Part shown: piece after piece, positions 25,299-31,250 of the stretch | How the letters are laid out: every line of letters starts with the position of its first letter | How positions within the stretch are numbered: position 1 is the first letter of the stretch | NCBI GenBank assembly: GCA_045129695.1 | Contig: JBGVJZ010000027.1 | Coordinates: forward strand, 1 to 31,250 | Length of the DNA stretch: 31,250 bases | Direction of reading: 5' to 3' | From: Eshraghiella sp045129695 | GTDB taxonomy: Bacteria > Bacillota > Clostridia > Lachnospirales > Lachnospiraceae | Translations under genes and position numbers: made by a program | The notes under the pieces: model-generated | The model's database searches: none | What the model saw: the letters and a program-made list of their open reading frames with translations, nothing else | What the model was told of the DNA's origin: nothing

Positions 25299-25327
25299 TT
25301 GACAAAGAAATTATAACCATATACAAT
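25299..25327 (+). promoter_or_regulatory. Upstream candidate promoter of the infC operon
   Basis: Perfect -35 TTGACA (25299-25304), 17-bp spacer, -10 TACAAT (25322-25327). It lies in the AT-rich gap between the degV-family gene and infC, in which I see no gene. Confidence 0.5.
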
Positions 25328-25389
25328 AATGATAACATAGTAAAGGATAAAACACAAATAAATAATATGAAAATATTTTGAGAAAAATA

Positions 25390-25418
25390 TTGACAATATA
25401 AAAGTTTGATGTTATTAT
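25390..25418 (+). promoter_or_regulatory. Proximal promoter of the infC operon
   Basis: Perfect -35 TTGACA (25390-25395), 17-bp spacer, -10 TATTAT (25413-25418). The start would be near 25425, giving a leader of ~139 nt. Confidence 0.7.
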
Positions 25419-25424
25419 TTAGAA

Positions 25425-25563
25425 GTTGTGAAAAGAAGAAGGGTATCCGCTCTCACCTTGGCACATTTGAGTGACCCGGGTTATCATACGAATTTTACAC
25501 CAATGGGTGTTGTATGCGTGCGGATATTTTATCCGCATTTTTTTATTTTGGAGGTACACAGCT
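25425..25563 (+). promoter_or_regulatory. infC-rpmI-rplT attenuator, L20-leader type
   Basis: A terminator (TGCGGATA 25519-25526, loop TTT, TATCCGCA 25530-25537, then seven T) lies just before the infC ribosome site. A second copy of TATCCGC at 25444-25450 can pair instead with GCGGATA (25520-25526), giving an antiterminator. Between them are CATAC/GTATG (25485-25489, 25512-25516) enclosing ACACC/GGTGT (25497-25501, 25506-25510). Known: in Bacillus, ribosomal protein L20 binds such a leader and favours termination, so the operon represses itself. The assignment to that class is by gene context and layout. Confidence 0.8.
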
Positions 25564-26070
25564 ATTAGCGAGTTAATGATTAACGAACAAATCAGAGACA
25601 AAGAGGTGCGTCTTATCGGCTCCAACGGAGAGATGATTGGTGTAATGTCTGCCAAGGACGCAATGAAGTTGGCAAGGGAAGCAGAACTTGATTTAGTTAA
25701 GATTGCCCCTAATGCACAGCCGCCTGTATGTAAGATAGTCGATTACGGTAAATACAGATATGAGCTGGCAAGAAAAGAGAAGGAAGCCAAGAAGAAACAG
25801 AAGGTTGTTGAGGTTAAGGAAGTTAGATTATCACCAAATATTGAGACTAATGACCTTAATACCAAGATTAGCTCAGCCAGAAAATTCCTTGAAAAGGGTG
25901 ATAAGGTTAAGGTTACCTTACGTTTCAGGGGACGTGAGATGGCACATATGGCTTCAAGCAAACATATCCTTGATGATTTTGCCGAGCAGCTTAATGAAAT
26001 CGCTGTTGTTGAGAAACCGGCAAAGGTTGAGGGCAGAAGCATGGCTATGGTTTTAGCAGTTAAACGTTAA
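25564..26070 (+). CDS. infC: Translation initiation factor IF-3 (AUU start)
   Basis: 168 residues. The start chosen is ATT at 25564, not the downstream ATG at 25576: GGAGG (25550-25554) is 9 nt before the ATT but 21 nt before the ATG, and the resulting N-terminus SELMINEQIRDKEVRLIG matches the family. The N domain, a lysine-rich linker (RKEKEAKKKQK) and the C domain (VTLRFRGREM) are complete. Known: binds the 30S subunit, checks start codon pairing and keeps subunits apart. Because IF-3 discriminates against AUU, this start allows self-limitation of synthesis, as known in E. coli. First gene of infC-rpmI-rplT. Confidence 0.95.
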   Translation: MSELMINEQIRDKEVRLIGSNGEMIGVMSAKDAMKLAREAELDLVKIAPNAQPPVCKIVDYGKYRYELARKEKEAKKKQKVVEVKEVRLSPNIETNDLNTKISSARKFLEKGDKVKVTLRFRGREMAHMASSKHILDDFAEQLNEIAVVEKPAKVEGRSMAMVLAVKR

Positions 26071-26105
26071 AATATTTTTGCAATTATTGAAGGAGGATTT
26101 TTATT

Positions 26106-26303
26106 ATGCCAAAAATGAAGACAAGCAAAGCAGCCGCTAAGCGTTTTAAAAAGACAGGAACAGGCGAATTAAAGAGAATGAAGGCTTATAAGAGCCACAT
26201 CTTAACCAAGAAGACAACAAAGAGAAAGAGAAATCTTAGAAAAGCTGCTCTTGTTGATTCAACAAACGTAAAGAATATGAAGAAGATTTTACCATACATT
26301 TAA
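26106..26303 (+). CDS. rpmI: 50S ribosomal protein L35
   Basis: 65 residues, ATG behind AAGGAGG. Strongly basic, beginning PKMKTSKAAAKRFKKTGTG and with the HILTKKTTKRKRNLRKA core typical of L35. It lies between infC and rplT in the usual order. Confidence 0.97.
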   Translation: MPKMKTSKAAAKRFKKTGTGELKRMKAYKSHILTKKTTKRKRNLRKAALVDSTNVKNMKKILPYI

Positions 26304-26330
26304 TGATGGTGTGAAGGAGGAAGACATAAT

Positions 26331-26684
26331 ATGGCAAGAGTTAAAGGCGGTTTAAACGCTAAAAAGAGACACAATAGAACTTTAAAACTGGCTAAAGGTT
26401 ACAGAGGAGCCAGATCTAAACAGTATAGAATTGCAAAACAGTCTGTTATGAGAGCTTTAGCTACAGCATACGCTGGCAGAAAGCAGAAAAAGAGACAGAT
26501 GAGACAGTTATGGATTGCCAGAATCAACGCTGCAGCAAGAATGAACGGTCTTTCATACAGCAAATTCATGTATGGTCTTAAGAAGGCTGGAATTGAAATG
26601 AACAGAAAGATGTTGGCAGAGCTTGCAGTAGCAGATGCAGCTGCATTCACAAAGCTCGCTGAAACAGCTAAGGCTAATCAGTAA
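26331..26684 (+). CDS. rplT: 50S ribosomal protein L20
   Basis: 117 residues, ATG behind AAGGAGG. Contains the basic helical N-terminus (ARVKGGLNAKKRHNRTLKLA) and the globular C domain with QLWIARINAAARMNGLSYS. Known: essential early for 50S assembly and, in Firmicutes, the probable repressor acting on the leader of this operon. Followed by a strong terminator. Confidence 0.97.
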   Translation: MARVKGGLNAKKRHNRTLKLAKGYRGARSKQYRIAKQSVMRALATAYAGRKQKKRQMRQLWIARINAAARMNGLSYSKFMYGLKKAGIEMNRKMLAELAVADAAAFTKLAETAKANQ

Positions 26685-26700
26685 GATTCAGTTTTTTACT

Positions 26701-26730
26701 ATCCCACAGGACAACCTGTGGGATTTTTTT
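26701..26730 (+). terminator. Terminator of the infC operon
   Basis: ATCCCACAGG (26701-26710), loop ACAA, CCTGTGGGAT (26715-26724), then T to 26730. Confidence 0.92.
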
Positions 26731-26864
26731 GTATATATTTAACGAAAAAAGATATATCAAATTTCTTTAAAATGTTAAATCTATAAAATTTAATATATCA
26801 ATTTAAATTCCAATTTAGTAAAATATACCTATGTTAAAAAACATGAAAGAGAGGAATGTATTTT

Positions 26865-27353
26865 ATGAAAAAAATCAAAAAACTCATTGTTGCTATTATG
26901 GCAATGGCTATGGTGCTCGGAATGCTTACAGTAAGCGCTTCAGCAGCTGAAGACACAGTTAAAGTAACTGTTAAATGGGAAGGTGCAGGTGGTGTTGACA
27001 CAAGCCTTTATGGATGGAATGGTGCAGTTGTAGCAGGTTGGCCTGGAGATGCTATGACTAAAGTTGATGAAAGTACATACACATTAGACCTTAAAGTTAC
27101 GGCTGACACAGTTTCTTTAATTCCTAATAACTCATTAGGACAGACAGTTGATATTGATGGCGTTGACACAACAAAGGGTGATATCACAATTACAATTGGT
27201 GAGAAGAACGCTGATGGAAAATTTGAAGCAACTGTATCATATGCTGACACAGAAGCTGGTGTATCTACACCTGTAGTAGCTGTTGCAGTTGTTGCAGTAA
27301 TCGCTTTAGCAGGCGCTGTAGTTTGCATGAAGAAAAGAGCTGTAGCTGAATAA
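26865..27353 (+). CDS. Surface-anchored starch-binding-module protein
   Basis: 162 residues from ATG 26865; GAGAGGA sits ~10 nt upstream, too close to the in-frame ATG at 26856. Signal peptide (1-28, ending ASA). Residues ~31-128 resemble a CBM25/26 starch-binding module: aromatics Y49/W51, GWPG (58-61), the wide loop, then PNNSLGQTVDI (87-97). A membrane segment (~136-154) and short basic tail follow, preceded by EAGVSTPVV. No LPXTG and no catalytic domain. Known: such modules bind alpha-glucans. Inference: tethers starch or maltooligosaccharide at the cell surface. Preceded by a 134-nt AT-rich gap with no clear promoter. Confidence 0.75.
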   Translation: MKKIKKLIVAIMAMAMVLGMLTVSASAAEDTVKVTVKWEGAGGVDTSLYGWNGAVVAGWPGDAMTKVDESTYTLDLKVTADTVSLIPNNSLGQTVDIDGVDTTKGDITITIGEKNADGKFEATVSYADTEAGVSTPVVAVAVVAVIALAGAVVCMKKRAVAE

Positions 27354-27380
27354 TTAACAGTTTATAGTAATGTTAAATCA

Positions 27381-27407
27381 GGCATCGATTTAATCGGTGC
27401 CTTTTTT
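27381..27407 (+). terminator. Terminator between the two starch-binding genes
   Basis: GGCATCGAT (27381-27389), loop TTA, ATCGGTGCC (27393-27401), one T-G wobble, then six T. Only 37 nt separate it from the next start codon and I see no promoter there. Confidence 0.85.
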
Positions 27408-27444
27408 AAAGAAAAAGTTAACAAGGAAAGAGAGGAATTAATTT

Positions 27445-28998
27445 ATGAAGAAATTCATGAAAAAAGTAATGTCAGCAATCGCAGTTACGGCTATGGCATT
27501 TACAATGATAGCAGTACCAACTACTAAGGCAGCTGCGGATGTTATGGATTGTACATCTACTACAGACTGGAAAATAATGGGTGAATTCAATTCTTGGTCT
27601 TCTGAAGACATGACTGCTGTAGGTGATGGCAGATATTATTATAATGTTGAAATTGATACTGTTGGAGATTATCAGTTTTTAATAACAGGAACTGTTAATG
27701 AAACTGAAACATATTTAAAGGATAAAGACTATAATGAAACAAAGAAAAATAATTTCCTTTTCACAGTCGCTGAAACAGGAACATATCAAATAGTTTTAGA
27801 CCCTGCTTCTATTTCAGTAGCTAATGTTTATTGGGATGGCACATATTACACTAACGTTGGTGTTTCAGCTGGAAAAGCTGTTACGGCATCAGATTGTCAG
27901 ATGGCAATTGAAGCAATTGGTACCATTGAATTATCTAATAATTGTTACGAGAAAATTAATACAGCAAAAAAGACTGTTGCAGGATATTTAGGTAATACAA
28001 GTGCAATCTCCAATTATGCAGATTTGGCGACTGCTGAAGCTACATTTAATGACTTGGTTGCAGATGGAGCAGGTACAATTACACTTTATGTAAATGCACC
28101 GGATGCGTGGACAAAAGTTTATATACATACTTTTGGAAGTGAACCAGCTACAGGTACCGTAGCAAACGCACCTGAATGGCCAGGTATGGAACTTACAGCA
28201 GAAAAAAACAATAGAGGTTGGTACACAATTACTTTTACAGCTAGTGCAGCAACAAATATTATTTTTAATAATGGTTCTGGCGGTGAGGGTAATCAGACAG
28301 ATGATATTAATTGTGTTTCTAACGGCACATATTGGTATACAGTTACAGATGATTGTGAATATACTGTTAGTACATCATCCCCAGCTGGCTGGGTAGATGA
28401 CTCCTCAAAAGAAGATACTTCTGACGACACCTCTACAGGTGATGACACAGATAAGAATCCAAGTGAAGACACAAGTGATGTAGAGACTGATTCAGTTGTA
28501 AACATCACAGAGGATGAAATCAAAGAACTTGAAGATGCAGTTGTAGTTGAAGGTGCAGAAGATAAATTAGTTATCTCAGTTGTTCCAGAGGATTCTGCAG
28601 ATCTCGATGTTATTGCAGCAGCAGATGTACTTAAGAATGTTAAATATGTAGCAGTTGATTTAAAATTTGAATCAGGCAACCAGCCAGAAGAAGGAACTAA
28701 AATCACATTTCCTATAGCTAAGATTGCATCAGTAAAAGACACTGCTTATGTAAGTGTATACAGAGTAGATGCTGATAAACTTAAGTTAATTGAAGTAGTT
28801 AAAGTTAAAGATGGAAACATCACATTTGAACCAGATCATTTCAGCACATATGTATTTGCAGAGGCAAATGAAGCTGATTACAATAAGTATCTTAATGATC
28901 AGGAAGCAGGAGTTTCTCTTCCTATCGTAGGACTTATTGCAGTAGCTGCACTTGCAGGAGGATGCGTAGTATTTTCATTAAAGAGAAAACATGCATAA
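27445..28998 (+). CDS. Multi-domain surface-anchored starch-binding protein
   Basis: 517 residues. Signal peptide (1-31, cleavage near KAAA-DV). Residues ~40-132 (DWKIMGEFNSWSSEDM) resemble a CBM48/X25-type glucan-binding unit. A helical spacer spans ~140-208. Residues ~211-308 are a CBM26-like module with W222, W245-P-G, W259 and NIIFNNGSGG...QTDD (271-286). An Asp/Ser/Thr-rich linker (~318-350) leads to a domain of unknown type (~353-472), then EAGVSLPIV, a membrane segment (~492-510) and KRKHA. No catalytic residues of glycoside hydrolases are seen. Inference: captures starch at the surface, as the non-catalytic Sas proteins of Ruminococcus bromii do. Ribosome site AGAGGA is nearly the same as in the preceding gene. 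Confidence 0.78.
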   Translation: MKKFMKKVMSAIAVTAMAFTMIAVPTTKAAADVMDCTSTTDWKIMGEFNSWSSEDMTAVGDGRYYYNVEIDTVGDYQFLITGTVNETETYLKDKDYNETKKNNFLFTVAETGTYQIVLDPASISVANVYWDGTYYTNVGVSAGKAVTASDCQMAIEAIGTIELSNNCYEKINTAKKTVAGYLGNTSAISNYADLATAEATFNDLVADGAGTITLYVNAPDAWTKVYIHTFGSEPATGTVANAPEWPGMELTAEKNNRGWYTITFTASAATNIIFNNGSGGEGNQTDDINCVSNGTYWYTVTDDCEYTVSTSSPAGWVDDSSKEDTSDDTSTGDDTDKNPSEDTSDVETDSVVNITEDEIKELEDAVVVEGAEDKLVISVVPEDSADLDVIAAADVLKNVKYVAVDLKFESGNQPEEGTKITFPIAKIASVKDTAYVSVYRVDADKLKLIEVVKVKDGNITFEPDHFSTYVFAEANEADYNKYLNDQEAGVSLPIVGLIAVAALAGGCVVFSLKRKHA

Positions 28999-29025
28999 TT
29001 AGAACTTAAATCAAGTTTATTTTAA

Positions 29026-29052
29026 GGTGTCGGTTTAACCGGCACCTTTTTT
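29026..29052 (+). terminator. Terminator after the second starch-binding gene
   Basis: GGTGTCGG (29026-29033), loop TTTAA, CCGGCACC (29039-29046), one T-G wobble, then six T. It has the same 21-nt frame as the terminator at 27381-27401. Confidence 0.88.
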
Positions 29053-29110
29053 GTGAGCCATGCCAACAAGCTCCCAACGAGTATTTCAATCACTGGACAG
29101 CATGGCTTAC
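29053..29110. repeat. Long-armed inverted repeat of unknown nature
   Basis: GTGAGCCATGC (29053-29063) and GCATGGCTTAC (29100-29110) pair over 11 positions with one G-T wobble, enclosing 36 nt. It lies between the terminators of two opposing units, so it belongs to neither. Could be a small structured RNA, a remnant of a mobile element, or chance. Confidence 0.4.
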
Positions 29111-29128
29111 TGTTTGCACAAAAGAAAA

Positions 29129-29152
29129 AGCCCTGGTCATATGACCAGGGCT
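29129..29152 (-). terminator. Terminator of the tRNA-Asn gene
   Basis: A perfect 24-nt palindrome (half-site AGCCCTGGTCAT) that on the minus strand runs into a T-rich tail (complement of 29120-29129). It starts 11 nt past the tRNA end. Confidence 0.85.
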
Positions 29153-29162
29153 GACTGCCTAG

Positions 29163-29234
29163 CTCCCCGAGTAGGGCTCGAACCTACAACACCACGGTTA
29201 ACAGCCGTGTGCTCTACCATTGAGCTATCAGGGA
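29163..29234 (-). tRNA. tRNA-Asn (anticodon GUU)
   Basis: 72 nt on the minus strand. Acceptor arms TCCCTGA and TCGGGGA pair with one wobble, and the discriminator base is G as expected for Asn. The D arm TAGCTCAATGGTAGAGCA, anticodon loop CTGTTAA (GTT) and T arm with GGTTCGAGCC are intact. CCA is not encoded (CTA follows). Confidence 0.95.
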
Positions 29235-29251
29235 ATCTCTCAACAGCGTTA

Positions 29252-29280
29252 ATAATAACATATTATTTATAAAAATGCAA
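29252..29280 (-). promoter_or_regulatory. Promoter of the tRNA-Asn gene
   Basis: Minus strand: -35 TTGCAT (29280-29275), 17-bp spacer, -10 TATTAT (29257-29252). The -35 is weak. The rest of the gap to the next gene is AT-rich without other features. Confidence 0.45.
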
Positions 29281-29323
29281 TATGTAATTTGAAAAATATT
29301 GAAAAGTTTATGAGTATAATATT

Positions 29324-31250
29324 TTATCTGCTTAAATAAGCAATAGTTTCGCGAATTTCTATCGGAATTTCAATTCCTTTGGCGGTAAGTGATTTGCTCA
29401 AAAGGTTGAAATGCTTTTTCAGGGAAGCACGATAACGCTCATAGGTCTCAAATGCTTCTGTATAAGCAGGATTAAATTTGAGCACTTCTCGTATTTTTCC
29501 GTTGAACGGACAATATTTACCCATAAAAACCCGTGCAACACGATTGAGCTTGGAGCCTCCTTTGGATTCAAAAAGGATCCATTGTTCATAATCTTTTGCA
29601 AAAACCTCAGCAAAATTATTACGACAGTTGATTAATGAACTCTTTAATTTTTCTTTTGCAGAATCCGACAAATCACGGTTCTTCTTATAGAACTGAAGAT
29701 AATCATAATATTCGGAAGTGAGAGAACGTTCTGAAATATTGTTCCAGTATGTTCCCTGTATTCTTTTGCATAATTCCCAACGATATTTTCCAAAAACATT
29801 AAGTAAAACAGAATTTATATCAGTGGCACAGAAAATTGGAATCATGAAGCGGGCAGGAGAGTTGCGGTGTCTGCCCTCAATTTCCTGCCACATTGCACCG
29901 TTAGTACCGATACAAGGCATAAGAATAATGTTTGGTAATACCTCGGTATAAATATATTCCTTGGACAGACCGGCTGCCTCATTGGAATATACAATTGAAC
30001 GGTAGAAAAGCGAAAAATCAATGCTTCTTGCCATATTAACTGAATTGGTTACTGTCTCAGCGGATAAAAATGCACTATCCAGAGGCTTATAAATATTTTC
30101 CTCAATAAGAATGGGTACAAAAGAACTGATTCTTCCGCATGTGATTCGATGAGCACTGGTAAACATGTTGCTAATCTCAAATTTAAGCTTCATATCAATA
30201 TCATTTAATGCTTCGTGCTCTGATATTGTTAGTTTACCATTTCTGATCTGATCCCGGATGTACTCGCTGTAAGACTGGTCGAAACCATTCTTGGAGGGCT
30301 GTTTCTCATCCCATACTATATGTTTGAGCCAATTGTAAATGGTATATACATTATCACTGTTACATAGCTCATCAATATTTCGTGCAAGCTTGAACAGAAT
30401 AACCTGGTTATGTGTACCCAAAAGTTCCTCATCAATAAAACCGAAGTTAAGGAACATTTTGATATAAGCCGGTATATTATCATCATCAAGTGAGGCAAGA
30501 AATACATGATAATAGAGGTTATAAAATCCCTCAGTAATTTCCTTGCGGATTCTTCTTACAGACTCATCCTGTGATAATCTGTCAGGAAGTTTTTTGAAAT
30601 GATTAATAAGTTCGAAATAAGTGTTGGCATCCTCTGCAGACATTCTGCTGTATTCAAGAATCTTTTTAAGTGAGCCCTCTAACTGCTTTGCAACATCTTC
30701 TTCAAGATAGACATCATCCTCAGATGAATTAGTAACGGTCATCTGGGCAGGCTGTGGTTCTTCCTTAATGACAGGCGGAACATATTCCATGTTGATACCA
30801 AGTATATCTGCCATTTCAAGGCAGGCATCATTAATAACTGTAGCAAAGCGTGCTGCCTCAATGAGTGCAGCCGCAGCAATTGCCGAATTGTCAGAATAAA
30901 ATTTTCCGCACAGTTCAACATCCATACGGTCTATACCATTGTACTTGTCCAATTCCCATTTGTTAATACGGGTGTCTATAGCATAGGAGGAATCCTTCTT
31001 GCGGCATTTAATTACAAGGGTAAGGTAATTGCGGATTAAATCCATAATATGACGGTGTTCTGTTGTGGTAAGTTGGCCGAGACTGTCTTTGTATGTGGCA
31101 CAGAATTTTGATATATCAGAGATATTGTTCAGTGTAAAACTCTGGATTGTTACATCTGTTTCTGCAACATAAGTGAAAATAGAAATACCATAATAATTAT
31201 CCGTAAGCCCTGCTATAGCTCCCGGACCCAGAGTAAAGACACCATAAGGT
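29324..31250 (-). CDS. Large protein with apparent cyclic-nucleotide-binding N-terminal domain (5' end outside window)
   Basis: The frame is open to the window edge: 641 residues are visible and no stop precedes the first in-window ATG (31045), so the gene starts outside. The first ~45 visible residues (GVFTLGPGAIAGLTDNYYG, then FTYVAETDVTIQSF) look like the second half of a cNMP-binding beta-barrel as in Crp. About 70 visible residues of predicted helices follow, then a small-residue-rich helix (AIAAAALIEAARFA), a linker of Pro, Glu and Asp residues, and a long helical part of ~440 residues that I do not recognise. No membrane segments or DNA-binding wing seen. Function unknown; a cytoplasmic sensor protein is plausible. 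It ends 89 nt before the tRNA gene, with no clear terminator. Confidence 0.6.
   Translation of the reverse strand, partial: PYGVFTLGPGAIAGLTDNYYGISIFTYVAETDVTIQSFTLNNISDISKFCATYKDSLGQLTTTEHRHIMDLIRNYLTLVIKCRKKDSSYAIDTRINKWELDKYNGIDRMDVELCGKFYSDNSAIAAAALIEAARFATVINDACLEMADILGINMEYVPPVIKEEPQPAQMTVTNSSEDDVYLEEDVAKQLEGSLKKILEYSRMSAEDANTYFELINHFKKLPDRLSQDESVRRIRKEITEGFYNLYYHVFLASLDDDNIPAYIKMFLNFGFIDEELLGTHNQVILFKLARNIDELCNSDNVYTIYNWLKHIVWDEKQPSKNGFDQSYSEYIRDQIRNGKLTISEHEALNDIDMKLKFEISNMFTSAHRITCGRISSFVPILIEENIYKPLDSAFLSAETVTNSVNMARSIDFSLFYRSIVYSNEAAGLSKEYIYTEVLPNIILMPCIGTNGAMWQEIEGRHRNSPARFMIPIFCATDINSVLLNVFGKYRWELCKRIQGTYWNNISERSLTSEYYDYLQFYKKNRDLSDSAKEKLKSSLINCRNNFAEVFAKDYEQWILFESKGGSKLNRVARVFMGKYCPFNGKIREVLKFNPAYTEAFETYERYRASLKKHFNLLSKSLTAKGIEIPIEIRETIAYLSR

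Noticed and set aside
25471..25563. Upstream extension of IF-3
   Set aside because: The extension crosses the terminator hairpin of the leader and is not part of the family; the AUU start with its ribosome site fits better.
28293..28742. A 149-codon minus-strand Ser/Thr-rich frame
   Set aside because: Antisense of the acidic linker and following domain of the starch-binding protein; composition is explained by the Asp/Glu-rich sense codons.
29060..29272. A 70-codon plus-strand frame including PRVGLEPTTPRL
   Set aside because: It is a translation across the antisense of the tRNA-Asn gene and its terminator, a well-known spurious product in bacterial annotations.

Overview
The window looks like a chromosomal stretch of a low-GC Gram-positive anaerobe of the class Clostridia, most likely the family Lachnospiraceae. 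The evidence is the AT-rich coding style with strong AAGGAG-type ribosome sites, a CheX-type chemotaxis phosphatase, a spore photoproduct lyase, a DUF4080-type B12/radical SAM protein, a FeoB-associated Cys-rich miniprotein, DUF6273, and starch-binding surface proteins ending in a membrane anchor. The family call is inference. I see no prophage, insertion sequence or CRISPR array.

Layout. 1-1741: a surface-type protein with a C-terminal anchor but no signal peptide, possibly 5' truncated. 1855-3150: a three-part signalling protein (MshEN-like repeats, CheX, receiver) closed by a terminator. 3270-5553: small alarmone synthetase and cardiolipin synthase. 5550-6216: a DtxR/MntR-type regulator, divergent from a 49-residue Cys-rich membrane miniprotein whose promoter carries an inverted-repeat operator. 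6243-12001: a probable six-gene transcription unit (anchored unknown protein, Gre factor, B12/radical SAM protein, SecB-like protein, thioredoxin reductase, cation efflux protein) ending at a terminator buried in the next, convergent gene.

12002-14232 (minus): a tightly overlapping three-gene unit of short-chain dehydrogenase, unknown protein and spore photoproduct lyase. 14328-24318: a probable 10-kb unit from a near-consensus promoter: TPR/DUF6273 membrane protein, nuclease-helicase fusion, two overlapping AstE/AspA-type proteins (one apparently active, one lacking the zinc ligands), single-chain FGAM synthase PurL and signal peptidase I. It ends at a 15-bp hairpin shared with the convergent degV-family gene (24386-25252).

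25299-26730: the infC-rpmI-rplT operon, with tandem promoters, a leader that can form an antiterminator or a terminator (L20-leader type), and an AUU start codon for infC. 26865-28998: two adjacent non-catalytic starch-binding surface proteins with similar ribosome sites, related C-terminal anchors and terminators that differ by paired compensatory changes, as expected of an old tandem duplication. 29129-29280: tRNA-Asn(GUU) with its own promoter and terminator. 29324-31250: the 3' part of a large protein whose visible N-terminal end resembles a cyclic-nucleotide-binding barrel.

The strongest candidates for something not well described are the MshEN-like/CheX/receiver fusion, the active/inactive metallohydrolase pair, the Cas4-like nuclease fused to an XPD-type helicase, the SDR/unknown/SPL operon, and the paired starch-binding proteins. 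All functional calls rest on reading motifs by eye; no database search was possible.
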